Under the pieces are notes generated by a model that ran no database searches, was not told the DNA's origin, and saw nothing but the letters and a program-made list of their open reading frames with translations. This document shows, one piece after another, positions 36,016-46,192 of a DNA stretch of 64,000 nucleotides. Where the stretch lies: the NCBI RefSeq assembly GCF_010093815.1, contig NW_022985556.1, positions 1,536,615 to 1,600,614 on the forward strand, in the 5' to 3' direction. The stretch is from Pseudovirgaria hyperparasitica. Lineage: Eukaryota; Ascomycota; Dothideomycetes; Acrospermales; Acrospermaceae. Within the stretch, counting starts at the first letter, position 1. Every line of letters begins with the position of its first letter. Made by a program: the position numbers and the translations under genes.

Positions 36016-38550
36016 TCAACGAGCGATGATGACTTGAAACCCATCAAGCCACTGCCCGCAAGATCCAGAGATCCCGACGATGTTGTATGATCGAGGTGGA
36101 ATCAGTAACTGCCTGTTGGATAGTCAGTGCGCTGTGCTCTTATGAGATGGAAGGACACAGGCTTACCCACTACCGCCATCAGGTCGCCCGAACACTTCGC
36201 TCTTCCTTCCAAGACTGGTGAGAATCTGGATCGCGTCGATCCAAAGTCCCGTTCGCATATAGAACCCTAGTAGCAGCTCCCCTTTGCGTGTGTCCAGAAG
36301 GAAATCTGACCCGCCAAGTTTACCCCCTCGCTTCCCGAACAGCTGACTGGCTCCGTCTTCGTAGAAAAATTCTATACCGTCGACCGCAAAGCCAGAGTAG
36401 ACACGGATAGCTGTCATGAGCTTAGTCTGTACCATAGCACTATCCAGTATCACCTCGTGCGGCTCAGACCCTTCCATTTGAGAGTACCCTAGCTTACCGC
36501 CTCTATATCCGTAACGACCATCCCAAAGCTTGATTCGAGACGTCTTTGGGTTCAGTAACACACTGAAATCCTCGATGATATGCTTGCACTGACCAGCTGA
36601 ATACATGGCGAGTTTCAGCTTCCTTTTCCGCAAATACTCCGGTAGAAGATTACGAAGATCTGCTTCTGTCAAGGACAACTGCCGTGGCAGTCCATCTCTC
36701 GATGCTCCATCTATACGCGGTCCCACATAGTCAATCCAGTGCTTGCATACATCGTCACCCTCGGTGTAGATCTCGATGAAGGTAATGCCAGTCGAAGCTG
36801 TGACCATGACAATGCTGTCTCCTGACCAAACTTGTATGCTTCCATCTTCCCTGAGTGGCTGATCGCTCTCATGTCTGAAACAAGGGTGGAACCGAAACCG
36901 AAGACAGTCTAGTCTGTGCCATCCACATTCGTCCTGCTGGGAGCAGATTTGGCCGCGCGAGTTGGTCCTTGTTGAGTATGGCTCCCTGCAGGTAAAGGTA
37001 CGATTGAGCTTGGTATATTCCCTAAGCATAACGCCGGTTTCCTGATGAGGACAGCCGAATAAATGCCCAACCTCGTGCATGTGAGCTCCGATACCAACAT
37101 TAGCCGACTCCCAGTTACTCCCGGCCTCGTTGCAGTCGTTTGCAACGTAATTTGTATCCGTCTTTGTACAGTCGGAGAAAGCAGTTCCTACTTCTTCCAG
37201 ACATGCAGGGTAGCTTTGGAGAGCGTGTGATCCGAAAATGGCAAGCTGAAGATTGCCGACACTTCCCCCAAGAGCAGCATGACCGCGGATAGTTTGAACT
37301 TCTTTGTCCCAATGCGAGTCAAGGAACATGGCTGCAACGTATTGCGTCTGGCCATTCGGGATGCTGAAATAAGCTCGTATCGCGTCGGCGGCAATCCCGT
37401 ATAAGTCACCCTTGTTCTTTGCGCCGTCATACTGCTGCGCAATATCAAGATCTCTTATTTCAGCTACAGTCTTTCCTGACCTTATGACGTGCACTTTCGC
37501 TTCACTGCGCATGATGTGTGATTTCCAGTCTTGACCCGAGAGGGAGCCTTGTTGCCACTCCTCTTCAAATCGGAAGCATCTCCTCCCAAACCCATTTCTA
37601 TTCATTTGTTCGCCAGTGAAAGCTTGCCATAGGTATGCTGCCATCTTGTATTTGCGAACCGCCGTATATATCCCATTGCCCTCTTTCGCAACGCGTTCAG
37701 GCACCGCATCGTATGTGAACGGTGAGTCCTTTCCGACAATTATAGCTAGTTGGAGAGGTGGTGAGGATGTGAGTGGAAGATAGTTGATGTTGATGAAGCT
37801 GGAATGCACAGGAGTGGACGTGTTGCTCTGAGGGATCTTGGGAGAATAAAAGTCGAATCGAAGCCTGTTAGGCCCAGGCTGCAAATACACAAGTGATTTG
37901 AACTGTGATTCACATACCTGCCAGGAAGTAGGCGCAGTAGAGTCGTTGTGATGGTTGACTACGACTGTGCCATCCAGGGGTCTCGAAGGTGGGTCGCCGA
38001 TATGCCCTGAAACGAGTAAAATCTTTTGGTTGACCTGACTCCATCTTAGCTAAATACCGGTTTATACGCTGAAGATTTTGATTACCCAGCTATTACTTGT
38101 TATGGACGTCACGCGCGGCGCAAATGGAGATGTAGTAGTAGGGCTTCTTACACTTTCGAAAGGTAACGTAAAGGAGCCCTATCGGCAACCTTTCGTTAGT
38201 CCATGTCTAAGTACATGGCTCGGTAGGTGTCTGTCACTCACATTGATGCTATATCTCTTGCTTGGTATTTGCGGTCTCGATGGTACAATCGGCACCCCAC
38301 TGCCATTGCTGTTGAGCTTGAGGTTGAACGATGAATCCTCGGATGGCACTGTACTTGGCGGGGTGGATGTACCACCGTATGCGGAGTTCAGTGTAGACGT
38401 AGAATGATTGTTATAGAGCAGCTTCGGCGGTGCTGAGACATTGCCATTTTGAGGTCTGCCATTAGCCTTGGTTGCGTTGTTTGCGGATCGTGACTTTTCT
38501 GATCGAAAACTCTTGGACCGATTCTGTATGTCTTTTAGAAAAGACGACAT
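36016..38550 (-). CDS. Putative zinc metallopeptidase with C-terminal jacalin-type lectin domain
   Basis: Family of yeast YIL108W-type putative metallopeptidases; substrate unknown. Exons 38242-38550, probably 38154-38189, 36167-38034 and 36016-36112, giving 769 aa (757 if the 36-base exon is not used). Exon 1 (MSSFLKDIQNRSKSFRSEK) is Ser/Asn-rich. The third begins VNQKILLVSGHIGDPPSRPLDG and runs into WQVCESQFKSLVYLQPGPNRLRFDF. The catalytic motif HEVGHLFGCPH (about 37044-37078) is HExxHxxGxxH. The C-terminus (IKLWDGRYGYRGGKLG onward) is a jacalin fold; the last exon, reached through a 54-bp intron with donor GTAAGC, adds its closing strands (SGSCGQWLDGFQVIIAR), so the unspliced stop at 36163 is not the real end. 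The first intron region has two possible splicings; transcript data would settle it. Confidence 0.82.
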
Positions 38551-40262
38551 AATACCGATTACGCGGAAGTATACGGCGGGGAGAACAATTGGGTGTAGTG
38601 TTGTTCTTAGGTAGTGACTGGGTATGACATCAAAGCACCGGATCATTGATATGCAACATCAACGTCAAGTATAAGAGACAAGGTCGAAGGATTAAGGGCC
38701 AAGAATGCGCCATTAGAAGATGTGCAAGAAGGACGAGTACGGGTGGACTCTAGCGGCGAGGTGTAAGTCCTGGAGTAGAAAAATAGCAAGGAAGAGGGAA
38801 GCTGCATCCATGAATGCAGACCTGACAGAAAAATATACCTACCTAGGTAAGTACCTCATGCCCATGCAGAACGACGGCAAGCCCGAGTGAAGTGACGGGT
38901 AAACGTGCCTAGGTGGTGCAAGCGGGTGTTAAAAGGACCTCATGATGCCGAGTCCCATGTCCAGTAGGCCAATTAGCATAATTCAGATCTTAGGTGGACA
39001 TCGACTGGTAAGAGCTATCTATTATTCGAGGCCATGAAAGAGGTCCAGTATAACCGGAATGCGGAACTTAACGGTGATGACCGCTATTGATGCTGTGGGT
39101 TACCTCGTAGTTACATTGGTAGTAGCGTAGTTTTATATAATAATAAAGTTGATATAATAGCTGGTTATAGAAGTAGTTAGAATTCTATTATAAACTAAGG
39201 CTATAGTATCTCTATCTAAAGCTCTAGACTATTTTATATAGATCTACTTTATCTTATCTAATATAAGTAATCTAATTAATCGGATTAAGACTATACTGTC
39301 TTAGTAATTGTTTTTAATGCGTAGATCCATGATTAAGGTTATATCCTATATCAAAATTTAAGCTCGGATTGAGCTATGGATTCGGATTACAGGTGCCCAC
39401 GTCTGACTGAGCCTTTGGGCAGACCGGATCTCGATATCGACGTATAGAAGGCAAAATACCAGGAGAGTATCTTGCTAAAGACTCCACTAATCTTGAAGAA
39501 GCTAGAGTTCCGTCAATTAACGGCGCGTGACGCGCGTCTGGACTTCTGGGCGCGTAGACCAGCAATCAGACACCTATTGGCCCTTGTCATCCACAGCTCA
39601 GCAGCATCCATTCTTAGTAGCATCTATTATCAGCAGCAAATCTGCCCTTCCCGACAGTCTCGTAATGAGGCAAGCGACTTATCGCGAGCCTGACGTACTG
39701 CAGTTCAGGCGGTCTAACTTTGTCATGTGCAGCTCTGGCAAGGTTAGCAAGGAATGGGCGTGTGGGAGCGATTCGTTGCGTTTGGTGGGCTCAGGTAGAT
39801 CACAAAGGAGGCCGAGCAAAGTCCAGCGAATTTATTCATTCTATAGTATTGCCAAACGAGCCGCATTTTCTTACTCGCTCATTGCTTTGATCATGAGATC
39901 ATAGCAGCGGAACGCCTTGCTTGTTACTGATAATTTAGCCAGCTTAGTTGCCGAGACCTGCAAGCCTGATATGTTTCTATGTGCAATGCCATAGCCGGCA
40001 AAACCACCTGCTCCCAGATTTGGCCTCGTATATAGCCATGCTCATGGTGAGTCCACTCTACATGCATGGGGAGGAAAGGTCGTCATAGACGAAACACATC
40101 TTTAAAGAAACGTACACAGTAAATCAGTTCTCCCAGTTCCGTCCAATACATCAGGATTCCCCCTATCTTTGCTAGGCTGAGCAATAGACTTCGATCAAAG
40201 TTTAACATGATGTGGTCATCAATCATGATTCGGCATTAGGATGGCAATAAGCCTGCACTGCA
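38551..40262. other. Gene-poor 1.7-kb stretch
   Basis: No supported gene. It holds a short RIP-like AT islet at 39118-39315 (listed separately), CCTAGGTA-type palindromic motifs near 38845 and unremarkable sequence elsewhere. Confidence 0.6.
39118..39315. repeat. Short RIP-like AT islet
   Basis: About 200 bp rich in TA steps with almost no CpA or TpG, unlike both sides, and similar in texture to the AT block after 41.7 kb. Probably a decayed fragment of a transposon inserted between genes. Confidence 0.5.
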
Positions 40263-41499
40263 TTAATTCACCGGCAGTCTTCCGCCTAGGTCCATACTTA
40301 GGCCTTCAGTTATGCCGCTGGTGTTTCGTTCCACGGATGGACTGGGAGGCATAATACCATCATAGTTGAGGCATCGACGGGCTTCCCGTGTAGTATTAGG
40401 TGTTTTGTCAATTTTGGGGGTACGTGCCCAAGTACGACCGAGCTGACCAGGACTCGGAGTTACGTTGATGAAGTCGGCGAAATTTATGTTTGCTCCAGGA
40501 GTCATGAAGCCAAACCCGCTAAGATTACTTCCACCTCCTCCTCCGCCGCCTGCTCCCGGGGTAGACATCATAGACGATGGAAGAGGCGTGATTCTCGGTG
40601 GAGGGGTCGACGGTGCCATCGTAACGCGGTTACGTCTTTCTGACTGGTTCTGGGAGGGAGATGTAGCAAGATAAACAAGCAGATTGGCATCTTCCTCGCC
40701 TTTTGGGGTATTCCTTGAGGGACTGAATGGATCATTGCGTCCGATACCGGGTCCGGCCAGCGCTCGCGGAGGGGTACGAGGGCTGCGTGGCGGCGGGGAC
40801 GACTGTATGTTTGATGCGATCTGGAAGGAATGCAGAGGCAAGTCTTCATCATCATCCTCTGACATGACAGGTGAAGTCGGTTCATGCGGGGCTGTAGAGA
40901 ACTCTGGTACAAAAGACAGGCTGGGGCCGTGTCTGGAGGATGGAAAATAGGTATGGCGGCGGTTATAGACCGGTGATGACTCGGGTAATCGATGAAGACT
41001 CTTCCATGATTGTACTGTCGTTGTTGGGTGTCGCGTCTTGACCCGGGTGTGATTGCTCGACCCAGGGTACTTGGCTTGCTGGATTTGACGACGTTTGGAG
41101 ACTCGAAAACTCCTAACAGTTCGTTCGTTTTGATCAGAGAAGAGAGGTGCAGCGAGAGGGGAAGAATCTAATCGACTAGCTGGGCGAGACCCAGAGACAA
41201 TCGAAGAAGTGTCCGAGAAAGCATCGTTACTCGATCCTGGGCGTTTGCGTTTCAGTTCCATATCAATCTTCGGCTCAATGGTGTCTATGCTGAGATTTTC
41301 CCATCCGTGTTTCGTTTTGACATTAGCGAGAGCAAGTCGACTCTGGAGGGCTCTGGTCATCTGTGTTGTTATACATTAGTAGTCTTCAGATCTGTGATTG
41401 TCGATGGGCTTGTTGTACCTTGGACACTTGGGCTCTTCTCAGCACTTTGCTGGCCACCTCCGCAGGTTGCTCCATGCGTTCGACGATTGCAGTAGCCAT
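40263..41499 (-). CDS. Whi5/Nrm1-like G1/S transcriptional corepressor (tentative)
   Basis: Exons 41419-41499 and 40263-41360, 58-bp intron (donor GTACAA, branch ACTAAT, acceptor ACAG), 392 aa. The first exon (MATAIVERMEQPAEVASKVLRRAQVSK) runs into MTRALQSRLALANVKTKHGWENLSIDTIEPKID in the second. This short basic helix with Leu-Ala-x-x-Lys-x-K resembles the Whi5/Nrm1 GTB motif that binds SBF/MBF. The rest is disordered, Ser/Pro-rich, with many SP/TP sites (SPPPRSPRTPPR, NTPKG, STPPPR) as expected of a CDK-regulated repressor, and with the blocks LLVYLATSPSQNQ and NFADFINVTPSPGQLG that look like conserved short linear motifs. A poly-Gly run lies near residue 300. The family call rests on short motifs. 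Confidence 0.55.
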
Positions 41500-42498
41500 G
41501 ATTCCTAGTAGAACAGTCGTGGGCCTGCTGGCGCTAGTGTAATGAAACCCAAGAGCGAATGAGGGGGTTCTTTCGTAAGAGCTTCTTCAGTTTGGAAATG
41601 CGAACGTCTTCACAGATGTTGGTAATAGCTGAGCTTCCTCGGGATCAAGGCAAAACCACCAGGGCTGTTACCCAGGTAGCGGTCTTGGCATTAACGGCAT
41701 AAGAGAGGATACGAGGTATTATCAACTACAGTCACTAGTAAAAAAAAGGGTCCAACGGGCCATTTGCCACTAAAACTCATCTACTTTAGATAGAATTATC
41801 TAAATATTTAGAGAGATAAGTAGTATTAAATTTTTTATAGATTTAGTTTAATATTTAAAGTTTAAGTATATATATCTTATATAATTACTAGTTAACTTTT
41901 TACTAAATTCTCTAGATTTTAAAATATAGATATCTAGCCTTATATATAAGATAAAATTTAAATCTAAAATATAGGTTCTAGATATATTATAGTATACTAA
42001 AAGCTTATTAAATAATATTTTAAAATTTATATATACTTAATTAATTATAGCTAAAAGAATTCTTTAATCTATCTTTAACTTAAAACCTTAATTATATAAG
42101 ATATTATAGGAATTTTAAAGTTTTAATTATATAGCTTTAAAGATTATACTAATAATAAGTATATCTAGAGTTTCTAGCTATAGTTATATATCTAGTTATA
42201 GAGTAATCTTAGCTTAAAATAGGTAAGTTTTAGTAGAAAATGGTCTATAGAACTCTTTTTTTAATCTAGTACTATATATATATATATAACTATTAATAGA
42301 TTAGTTAACTAAATAGTATATAGATCTATTATAAACGGTATAGAAGGTAGCTTAAGTACTATATATAACTTAAGAATAGAGTTATTAAATAGTAGTATAG
42401 CTAGAGAGAATAATAGAGTATACTTAATTCTATTATAGAAAAGTTTACTACTATTCTCTAATAGTATAATTCTATAAATATAAAAATATATTAAAAGT

Positions 42499-42587
42499 AA
42501 AAACTTCTTTATACTTACTAAGAGACTAACTTAGTTAATTAAGAGTAATAAATAATTTTTATACCTTAATTAATGGAGTATACTAAG

Positions 42588-42595
<8 letters not shown>
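42499..42595 (+). repeat. Repeat R1, copy 1 (RIP-mutated)
   Basis: About 100 bp starting AAAAACTTCTTTATACT and ending GAGTATACTAAGTATAA. Matches copies at 45533 and 54575 in the same orientation. The copy at 54575 keeps CA where this one has TA. It runs directly into a TAA microsatellite. Confidence 0.8.
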
Positions 42596-42642
<47 letters not shown>

Positions 42643-42646
42643 TAAT
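42589..42646. repeat. (TAA)n microsatellite
   Basis: About 18 tandem TAA units at the end of R1 copy 1. Confidence 0.9.
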
Positions 42647-42867
42647 AAATACTAGTTCTAATTCTAATTAGTATATTTTAATATATTAATTTAGTAGATT
42701 AATAAGTTAGCTATATGCTTAGTATAGAGTTATAGGTATAGCTAGAATACGCCCTAGCCTATACTGGAAAGGCTTAATCTACTACCGCTAACATCATATA
42801 AAGTACCGCCTGTCCCCCCAATACAGCTCAGCGTTCCAACCCCACCTTGCAACATACACACTACAGA

Positions 42868-42937
42868 TTTCGCTTCTTCCATAACACACTACAGATCTCG
42901 CTTCTTCTACGACATATCATAGATCTCGCTTCTCTAG
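42868..42937 (+). repeat. Three short direct repeats upstream of the 126-aa gene
   Basis: Three imperfect ~27-base units built around CAGAT(C/T)TCGCTTCT in the leader or promoter of the gene at 43016. They could be regulatory or just a leader minisatellite. Confidence 0.6.
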
Positions 42938-42948
42938 CCTACGTTCTT

Positions 42949-43014
42949 GTAAGTATAGTGCCCATGACTATCATTAGTATAGTGTAGTATTGAGTTTCTA
43001 ACATGATGCCCTAG
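42949..43014 (+). other. Probable 5'UTR intron just before the start codon
   Basis: Donor GTAAGTATAG, branch TTCTAAC and acceptor CCTAG, ending one base before the ATG at 43016. The near-perfect signals argue that this island is transcribed and not a relic. Confidence 0.6.
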
Positions 43015-43015
43015 C

Positions 43016-43396
43016 ATGTCATACACAGTGCCCCCAAACTCGTATTTGGCTGCTGACGGCCGCGTCTATTCCAACGACCATTTATACGTTCTCGAGAACA
43101 ACCGTTGGGTCCCCTGCACGCAATCAGGAGCCAATAGCGCATCAACGCAGCCATCTGGAACTGTGGTCGGGACTGTTTCTGCTCAAGACATTGCTGCAGC
43201 CATACAGGCGCAGTGGGAAGGTTCAGTGGCTGCCACACAGATGTCACCGCATCAAACACCTGGACTGAACTGGCGGCCAACAGGGGAGCCAGCCGTGCCA
43301 GCTTTTGATCTCGATCCAAGCATTCGAGCGGCCAAAGATCCTTGGAACAAAGCTTTCGTTGCATCCTTTGATAGCTTAACAGGTCGCAAAGCCTAG
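43016..43396 (+). CDS. Uncharacterised 126-aa protein in gene island
   Basis: I do not recognise a family. The 126-aa protein starts right after a convincing leader intron. It has no signal peptide or membrane helix. The N-terminal part (YLAADGRVYSNDHLYVLENNRWVPC) looks like a small beta-meander ending in a single Cys. A Thr/Ser/Gln-rich linker follows, then an amphipathic helix (AQDIAAAIQAQWEGSVAATQ) and a Pro/Trp-containing tail (PGLNWRPTGEPAVPAFDLD). Base composition and codon use are normal although both sides are RIP-saturated, so it is intact and probably not part of a recently duplicated repeat. It lies 900 bp upstream of the nuclease-like gene on the same strand and may be a partner; that is conjecture. 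Confidence 0.6.
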   Translation: MSYTVPPNSYLAADGRVYSNDHLYVLENNRWVPCTQSGANSASTQPSGTVVGTVSAQDIAAAIQAQWEGSVAATQMSPHQTPGLNWRPTGEPAVPAFDLDPSIRAAKDPWNKAFVASFDSLTGRKA

Positions 43397-44294
43397 GAAG
43401 TTATGCCTAGAGCGGTCGACCTAATCAGCATGTACTCGCCTAGAGTCGTGACTCTCGGTCGCCTATGAGTTTCAAGAGTTGTTAGCTATTCAAAAAGTCG
43501 AACAAATCCTCTCTCTCTGTCAAATTATAAATCAATCAATCGTTCCATGAGTTGTTCATCCAATTAATATTCATAGTATTGTTTCGCTACGAATAAGGTC
43601 GTCAGAAGACTGGGATGCCAAATCGAGATCACTTTGCATCCCGCTGTTCTAAGACTGCCGAAGACTAGTAACCCAAATCCGATTCAACCACTCTTGTTTG
43701 AAGTAAAGACATCAGTTACAGGACAGCGTGGTTAAGCCGCAAGTATGTCCAGCACACCATGACACGGCTCACGCAGATGTTACAGGACATGTTCGAACAC
43801 CTCTCGCGATATCTCCAATGGCTATCATGGCGCCATAAGGCCGTAGAGCGGTTACTGAAACGACGCGCTATTCGAGGAAATAGTGGGTAATCTTATGCGC
43901 GTTTCGCCGATCATCTCTGGGCGTTTATATTGAGACTTTCGTTGGTTCTTAGCCTGCGTAGATACACCACAGCCAACGCAGCCATGCGGCGCACGTTGCT
44001 GCGCTCTCCTCTGTTTTTCAGTAGGTTCTCGTAGATGCTTGAAAGGCGCCTCGACAGGCGCCTCGAACTGGCATCCTACGATTCGCTATGCTATGTTATG
44101 CCGCTTAAATTTCGCCAGTATTCCCTCTGTTGCGAAAAATTATATGTGTAAAATGGGAACCCCAATGGACTCGGGCGATTGCGTATGAACCATCAAGATC
44201 TTCTCGCCCTTCATTTGTTATATTACCTCATTTGTAGCTGATTTCGCTGCAGATAATACGAGTCTAGGCCTCGGCACACCGAAGCAAGCTGAAG
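43397..44294. other. Spacer between the two island genes
   Basis: About 900 bp of normal composition with no supported reading frame; contains the 3' flank of the 126-aa gene and the promoter of the nuclease-like gene. A short inverted repeat, AGGCGCCTCGACAGGCGCCT, lies at 44046-44065. Confidence 0.6.
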
Positions 44295-45299
44295 ATGTCA
44301 TCGTAAGCTAGAGTCTACGTCGTGCCACATCTGTCTTCTGACTTAGCCAAACTCAGCCATCAGCAGCACCACCAGCACCACCAGCACCACCAGCACCACC
44401 AGCAGCAGCACCACCAGCACCACCAGCAGCAACAGCACCAGCACCACCAGCAGCACCAGCAGCACCACCAGCACCAGCAGCAACAGCACCAGCATCTCAC
44501 CCCTGCTCAGCTTGCAGCCTATTATCCCCCGAATCCTGGAATTCCTGCCTTTACACCTCATTTCTGGACACCATCAACCCTTGCGTATAAAGAGATTGGC
44601 AGAATTTATGCTAAAGGAGCGACTTACACACAAGAAGATGTTGTGTGGAATGCATGGACAGCAATTCTTAATATCTACTTTCCCTCCCAAGAGGATGTGA
44701 ACGGTGTGACTTGGGCTGTCCGCCGAGAAGCATACAGAGGAATGGGCCAGACACCTTCACAGATCAGGCCAGATGTGATAGCAGTGAAACTAACGTCCTC
44801 TCCAACGACACCTGGCCAGCCCCCTCAGGATTCGGAAAGAGATTACCTATGGGTGGAGTGTAAAGCTGCAAGTCATGACACGCCGCACGGATGGAAAGAT
44901 CTCATGATAGAGACAGTGGCACGACTTAGCCACGCTCATGCTACGCGGCCTTTGAACTTCATACTCGCCGTGGGATGGAAATGTATGTTTTTTGCCTGGG
45001 ACCCTGCGAATACCCAACAGCAACGGTTACAGTACCACATCTGGAAGGCGGACAGAGTTGGAACGTGGCCTGTGGATACCCGCGTCAGAGCGTTCAGATC
45101 CTTTCCTTGGGTCGACGCCATTAGGGGGTATATTACCGTAGAAAAGGCGATTGAACTTGATTCCTGGAGCCTCGCTCCCCCCTTTGCTGGAGCAAATGTA
45201 CTAAAAAATGGGAATAACCTAGGTCTGGTTGAGATTCTTCTTCTTACAATCCGAGGAATGCCATATCATTTACATGGTACTAATCCAGTTCAGTTTTAG
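44295..45299 (+). CDS. PD-(D/E)XK nuclease-like protein with N-terminal His/Gln tract
   Basis: Candidate nuclease-fold protein; function unknown. The frame has no usable ATG upstream of the repeat, but an 8-base first exon ATGTCATC (44295-44302) joined by a 54-bp intron (donor GTAAGC, branch CTGAC, acceptor CTCAG at 44356) starts it as MSS-HQQHHQ and gives 316 aa. Residues 4-48 are only His and Gln. The globular part begins LTPAQLAAYYPPNPGIP. The core signature is IRPDVIAVKL, then YLWVECKAA 28 residues later (Asp142, Glu170, Lys172), followed by a helix WKDLMIETVARL: the D-(E)xK-helix order of PD-(D/E)XK nucleases. A conserved-looking FILAVGWKCMFFAWDP strand follows. No domain for DNA binding is seen. 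Normal composition inside a RIP desert; pairing with the 126-aa gene suggests a two-gene unit. Confidence 0.65.
44358..44493 (+). repeat. CAC/CAG/CAA coding repeat (poly-His/Gln tract)
   Basis: About 45 successive CAN codons coding His and Gln, starting right at the splice acceptor. Similar in design to the tract at 1147-1398 but richer in CAC. Confidence 0.95.
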
Positions 45300-45532
45300 T
45301 AGTCGCTACTATATATAACTCTAGTACTAGCTTAAGTTCAAAGATATTTACATAGATATAGCTTACTAGTTACTTTCTTACTTCTTATATATTATAGTAA
45401 GCTATTCTTAGATAAGTACTTATATAAAAGACGTAAGTTACTTTTCTACTAACTTAGTAAATATTTATAATAATAATAATAATATTAGTATTTAACTAGA
45501 AAGAACTATATATATAGCTATATATATATTCT

Positions 45533-45630
45533 AAAAAAACTTCTTTATACTCTAAGAGACTAAACTAGTTAATTTAGTGTAATATAGTAATCTATATATA
45601 TTAATTAATAGAGTATACTAAGTATAATAA
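45533..45630 (+). repeat. Repeat R1, copy 2 (RIP-mutated)
   Basis: Same ~100-bp unit as at 42499, same orientation, beginning AAAAAAACTTCTTTATAC and ending GAGTATACTAAGTATAA. With copy 1 it brackets the two-gene island. Confidence 0.8.
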
Positions 45631-45647
45631 TCTCTAATATATATAGT

Positions 45648-45730
45648 ATAATAATAATAATATTATATAACTAGGTAGAGTAGTTTACTCTATAGATATA
45701 TACCTTCTCTAGTCTAAGTATTATAGATAG
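45648..45730 (-). repeat. Repeat R2, copy A (inverted relative to 59779-59862)
   Basis: TAA microsatellite followed by TATAACTAGGTAGAGTAGT and CTTCTCTAGTCTAAG. The same sequence appears reverse-complemented at 59779-59862. Either a truncated LINE 3' end in reverse orientation or one end of a larger inverted-repeat element. Confidence 0.7.
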
Positions 45731-46057
45731 TATTATTAAGTCTTAGTTAAGTATTAATTAATTTTTATAATAAGACTAACTATAGAATCTATCTTATCTA
45801 TCTAGAATCTAGTATCTCTAGTTTCTACTATTATTTATCTTCTTATTACCTTCTATAATAGCTACTAGAGATAATTTAAAATAATAAGTAATTTAAAATA
45901 ATAATTTTTTCCTATAATAAAGTTTCTCTTAGAGTATTAGTATCTATTATTAGAGTATTAGTAGTATTAGTAATAGTAATACTCGCGATATCTATAACAT
46001 CTATAAGATTCTTATTTATAGTATCTATAATATCTATAAGATTCTTATTTATAGTAT

Positions 46058-46130
<73 letters not shown>
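46058..46130. repeat. (TAG)n microsatellite
   Basis: About 24 tandem GTA/TAG units. A shorter run of the same unit recurs at about 46167-46188 after a repeated GATTCTTATTTATAGTA segment. Confidence 0.9.
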
Positions 46131-46131
<1 letters not shown>

Positions 46132-46192
46132 ATACTTGCAATATCTAGATTCTTATTTATAGTATTAGTAGTAGTAGTAGTAGTAGTATATT

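Larger units (their letters stand above)
41500..42774. other. Promoter of the Whi5-like gene, then start of the RIP-saturated AT block
   Basis: Normal sequence to about 41725, then an abrupt change: from about 41770 to 42770 CpA and TpG are almost absent and TA steps dominate. Stop codons occur in all frames and no gene survives. Confidence 0.75.

Noticed and set aside
37879-37917. Apparent 39-bp intron in the metallopeptidase gene
   Set aside because: It is in frame without stops and codes VCESQFKSLVYLQ, which fits the family before PGPNRLRFDF, so it is exon.
44322-44357. Start of the nuclease-like protein at a GTG (MPHLSSDLAKLS)
   Set aside because: GTG is not a normal fungal start, and the segment is better explained as intron 44303-44356 with a branch point and acceptor.
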